Shown: piece after piece, positions 5,214-7,440 of the stretch
How the letters are laid out: every line of letters begins with the position of its first letter
Numbering within the stretch: the first letter of the stretch is position 1
Source of the DNA: Clostridia bacterium
GTDB lineage: Bacteria > Bacillota > Clostridia > Oscillospirales > UBA644
NCBI GenBank assembly: GCA_014872655.1
Contig: WHHJ01000072.1
Location: 1-7,440 of the forward strand
Length of the DNA stretch: 7,440 nucleotides
Direction: 5' to 3'
Notes under the pieces: generated by a model
Database searches by the model: none
Told to the model about the DNA's origin: nothing
Seen by the model: the letters and a program-made list of their open reading frames with translations, nothing else
Made by a program: the position numbers and the translations under genes

Positions 5214-5317
5214 AAAACAGACTGTGTAAACAAAAGCAAGATATAATTACGTATATGCGAATCCAAACCCAATAAACGCTCTGTGTGCTGAATTCATAAA
5301 AAATATTTCAAAATCCG

Positions 5318-5342
5318 TGAACCTTTTTCCAGTTTTTCCGAC
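5318..5342 (+). promoter_or_regulatory. Candidate ECF-type promoter of the sigma factor gene
   Basis: TGAACC (5318-5323) and CGAC (5339-5342) are 15 bases apart, matching the AAC-type -35 and CGNC-type -10 elements of ECF sigma promoters (for example Bacillus SigX/SigM). They lie just ahead of the start codon of an ECF-like sigma factor. Autoregulation is common in such genes. The match is short, so this remains a suggestion. Confidence 0.4.
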
Positions 5343-5351
5343 TATGCTTAC

Positions 5352-5363
5352 GAAAGTACTTTC
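5352..5363. repeat. 12-bp perfect palindrome in the sigma gene leader
   Basis: GAAAGTACTTTC lies between the candidate promoter and the ribosome binding site, 11 bases before the start codon. It could be an operator, or a small hairpin affecting access to the ribosome binding site. Confidence 0.4.
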
Positions 5364-5374
5364 AGGGTGATAAG

Positions 5375-7000
5375 ATGGAAACAAACAATCAATTAATTCA
5401 ATATGTCGATCGCCTGTATCATGCAGCTTTGGCAAAAGTCGGAGATTCCTATATTGCGGAGGATATCGTACAGGAAACCTTCCTTGCGGCAATATCTGCG
5501 TTATCAAATGGAAAAGAACCAAATAATGTATGGAGTTGGTTATATAGCATTATGTCAAATAAATATTGCGACTGGCTGCGCTCAAAATATAACAAACCAC
5601 AGATTAGTTTTGAAGAGTATCCATTTGAAATTCCGGAGGAAACGCTTGATGATGACAGTGAGGAAAAGCTAAATAATATCCGCCGTGAGCTTGGGTATTT
5701 AGCAAAAATTCACCGAGAGGTCATGGTGCGATTCTATATACACGGAGATAGCATAGAACGAATTTCTCATGATCTCAATATTCCTCAAGGTACTGTAAAA
5801 AGCCGGCTAAATACAGGCAGAAGACATATCAAGGAAGGAGTCAGCGGTATGGAAGACTATACGAAACAAAGCTTCGAACCGGATACGTTAAGAATAAGTT
5901 GTTCCGGAAAAGTGGGAATTGACGGAGAACCCTTTTCACTTGTCGGCTATAAAGATAAACTGACCCAGAATATTTTGATTCTCGCATATAAAAAGCCAGT
6001 TACTGAAACCGAACTTGCAAAGGCTCTCGGCACTCCGGCGGCATTCATCGAACCGGTGATCGAAAGACTTATAGACGGAGAACTGATGAAACGCACAGAC
6101 GGCGGCAAAATTTATACGGACTTTATCATTTATACCGACAAAGACAGAAAAGCCACGTTTCAGCAACAGCTGAACATAGTAGCAAAGAACTTTGAATTAT
6201 TCTGGAATAAAACATATAAGGCTCTTTGTGCTTTGAAAAAAAAGGACTATTATATACGCCAGAGCGAACACGGAAAATCAAAACTTGAACTTCATTTTTG
6301 CATCAAGCTCCTAATGAGCGCATATATTGATGTTCGTGATGAAGTGACTGGAACAATGCCATACTCTGAATATCCGTACCGTAAAAACGGCGGTAGATGG
6401 CTTGCCATGGGGCAACATTATGCACCCGATTACGATTTCAAAAAGGACACGGATTTTTGGAAATACGATATCAGCGGAGAAGCGGGAACAGAGATTAAAA
6501 ATTTCCGCGACGCAAAATACTTAGAATTGCGAAAGTATGATACTACCTTCGGAAATTATCCGAACTGCTTTTTTAAAGCAGAGTATGTAAAGTGGCTTTA
6601 TGAGCTTTTATCTGGGATTGACGCAGACAAGTCTGCTGTCGGGGACAATGTGATGCAAGCAACCGAAAACTTTATTGAAAGCGGTGTTCTCAAAAGGGAA
6701 ACCTTGCTAGAAATCGACATTCCGGTTCTTTCCAAGAAAGAGTATAGAGATGAAAGCAATTTGGTCTCTCAGTATGAAAAAACTGTCAGCGTAGATATAC
6801 GTGATGTACTGCTGCCGGTTTTCAATACAGGAGCTGTCAAGCTGCCACCTCACCTAAAAAGCGTTCCAAAATGGATGCAGTATATGTTCTGTGGCAACAG
6901 CGTACCAATGGCTGTCATTCATAAAGCTGTCGAAAAAGGACTATTTTTAAACAGCGTTGATTATCCGGTCCCTGCGTCCATTCTTGTAATTGAAAAATAA
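5375..7000 (+). CDS. ECF-like sigma-70 factor with large C-terminal extension (541 aa)
   Basis: The start at 5375 follows AGGGTGAT by a few bases. Sigma region 2 covers about residues 5-73: the core-binding motif is YIAEDIVQETFLAAI, and VWSWLYSIMSNKYCDWLRS is the -10 recognition helix. Region 4 covers about 103-155, with helix-turn-helix SIERISHDLNIPQGTVKSRLNTGRR. Region 3 is absent, as in ECF factors. A usual ECF factor ends near residue 170-190; here about 380 more residues follow. They start with a winged-helix-like segment (about 194-256: TQNILILAYKKPVTETELAK, AAFIEPVIERLIDGELMKR) and continue with an unrecognised aromatic- and Lys-rich region (NGGRWLAMGQHY, LSGIDADKSAVGDNV). There are no membrane segments and no adjacent anti-sigma gene, so the extension may itself sense a signal or restrain the sigma domains, as in other ECF groups with fused C-terminal domains (inference). 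The gene looks intact and is followed by its own terminator. Confidence 0.87.
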   Translation: METNNQLIQYVDRLYHAALAKVGDSYIAEDIVQETFLAAISALSNGKEPNNVWSWLYSIMSNKYCDWLRSKYNKPQISFEEYPFEIPEETLDDDSEEKLNNIRRELGYLAKIHREVMVRFYIHGDSIERISHDLNIPQGTVKSRLNTGRRHIKEGVSGMEDYTKQSFEPDTLRISCSGKVGIDGEPFSLVGYKDKLTQNILILAYKKPVTETELAKALGTPAAFIEPVIERLIDGELMKRTDGGKIYTDFIIYTDKDRKATFQQQLNIVAKNFELFWNKTYKALCALKKKDYYIRQSEHGKSKLELHFCIKLLMSAYIDVRDEVTGTMPYSEYPYRKNGGRWLAMGQHYAPDYDFKKDTDFWKYDISGEAGTEIKNFRDAKYLELRKYDTTFGNYPNCFFKAEYVKWLYELLSGIDADKSAVGDNVMQATENFIESGVLKRETLLEIDIPVLSKKEYRDESNLVSQYEKTVSVDIRDVLLPVFNTGAVKLPPHLKSVPKWMQYMFCGNSVPMAVIHKAVEKGLFLNSVDYPVPASILVIEK

Positions 7001-7043
7001 ACCGATGTCATATACGCGTGTATCTGTATAAAATAAAAGCGCT

Positions 7044-7092
7044 GCCGGAGACTTTGGTAAAAAAATTCCAAAACGGTCTCCGGCGTTTTTTT
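7044..7092 (+). terminator. Rho-independent terminator of the sigma factor gene
   Basis: GCCGGAGAC (7044-7052) pairs with GTCTCCGGC (7076-7084). Inside, TTTGG (7053-7057) pairs with CCAAA (7068-7072), with a 3-base bulge. Seven T follow at 7086-7092. It lies 43 bases after the sigma gene stop. Confidence 0.88.
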
Positions 7093-7101
7093 CGTTATTA
7101 C

Positions 7102-7345
7102 TCATCGTTTTCCTTCGTATCGCTTTACACCAAAGCGTACTTCTTCAATAAATGATCTTAGCTCAAATACGCAGTGAATTTCTCCGTCTTCGTCTTTACA
7201 CTTTTGAATGATCTCCTTTTACTGCTTTGTGAGCGTTGCCAACAGATCATTTTCATTTTTGACGACAAGACGGAGCAGTACGGATTCTCTGCCGGATTTC
7301 TTCATATCACGCTCACTCGGATGAATCTTTCCGTAATATTTTAAA
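7102..7345 (-). pseudogene. DUF6809-like protein remnant with in-frame stop
   Basis: On the minus strand the frame reads YYGKIHPSERDMKKSGRES, then a helical VLLRLVVKNENDLLATLTKQ, a TAA stop (7219-7221), and in the same frame KEIIQKCKDEDGEIHCVFEL and RSFIEEVRFGVKRYEGKR to TGA at 7102-7104. The YYGxIHPSER opening and the F(I/L)xGxRxGV-type end match the short helical DUF6809 proteins common in Clostridia, whose function is unknown. The TAA probably replaced a CAA or GAA codon. No start codon remains: at about 7343 the sequence enters the direct repeat, which has replaced the first residues. The assignment is from motif memory. Confidence 0.62.
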
Positions 7346-7440
7346 ACGTTGGAACAGAAACTCAAATAGTGAGATACCTGAATACGACGTCTATTCTATT
7401 TTAGACAATGATAATTTCTCACTATTTACCTCTCATGTGG
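7336..7440. repeat. Direct repeat, copy 2 (XRE tail and flank), reaches window end
   Basis: This copy matches 4702-4806. It retains the XRE tail KTLEQKLK and a TAG stop at 7367-7369, then the same 70-base flank. The body of the XRE gene is missing on the left, replaced by the DUF6809 relic. Only the final base (7440) differs from the expected 4807 base, so whether the repeat continues past the window cannot be seen. Confidence 0.92.

Larger units (their letters stand above)
4737..5374. other. Gene-poor region with decayed sequences
   Basis: No intact gene is seen. It contains the outer part of the direct repeat, a minus-strand SLOG relic (4937-5098), a hairpin with a T-run (4956-4984), a 40-codon open stretch at 5091-5213 that is not recognised, and the candidate promoter region of the sigma factor gene. 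Confidence 0.7.

Noticed and set aside
5247..5522. Minus-strand 91-codon frame
   Set aside because: It is antisense to the sigma region 2 coding sequence and its promoter, with no motif.
1..7440. CRISPR array
   Set aside because: No regularly spaced repeats of 20-40 bases with unique spacers were found; the only long repeat is the pair at 4702 and 7336.

Overview
The window looks like an accessory region of a gut Clostridia-type Firmicute (Oscillospirales or Lachnospirales; inferred). The grounds are a Tn4451-type set of genes (large serine recombinase tail, TnpV remnant), a DUF6809 remnant, GGAGG-type ribosome binding sites and AT-rich spacers. Assignments come from reading motifs by eye; no database was searched.

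Left part (1-2028) is a mobile-element scrapyard. It holds the C-terminus of a large serine recombinase, a 52-aa companion ORF, a tyrosine integrase (minus strand) that stops matching its family immediately after the HxLRH box, a structured integrase leader, a + strand terminator, and a minus-strand chimera in which the start of tnpV (with a 1-base frameshift) is joined out of frame to the tail of a SLOG/DUF2493-type gene.

Centre (2029-3332, minus strand) is a compact two-gene operon. It encodes a 377-aa RNase III with all catalytic acidic residues, a long insert in the nuclease domain and two C-terminal dsRNA-binding domains, followed by an overlapping-signal 54-aa acidic protein. This is the best candidate for an undescribed system in the window.

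Right of it, an AT-rich spacer rich in palindromes (3333-3790) separates the operon from a divergent flavodoxin-family gene (3791-4303) and a small XRE-type repressor gene (4494-4736).

Far right, a 105-bp direct repeat (4702-4806 and 7336-7440) consists of the XRE gene's 3' end plus its downstream flank. Between the copies lie a decayed SLOG tail with two in-frame stops, an intact 541-aa ECF-like sigma factor with a very large C-terminal extension and a possible self-recognised promoter, its terminator, and a DUF6809 remnant with an in-frame stop whose N-terminus runs into the second repeat. Intact regulators and an RNA-processing gene thus survive among clear debris of recombination.
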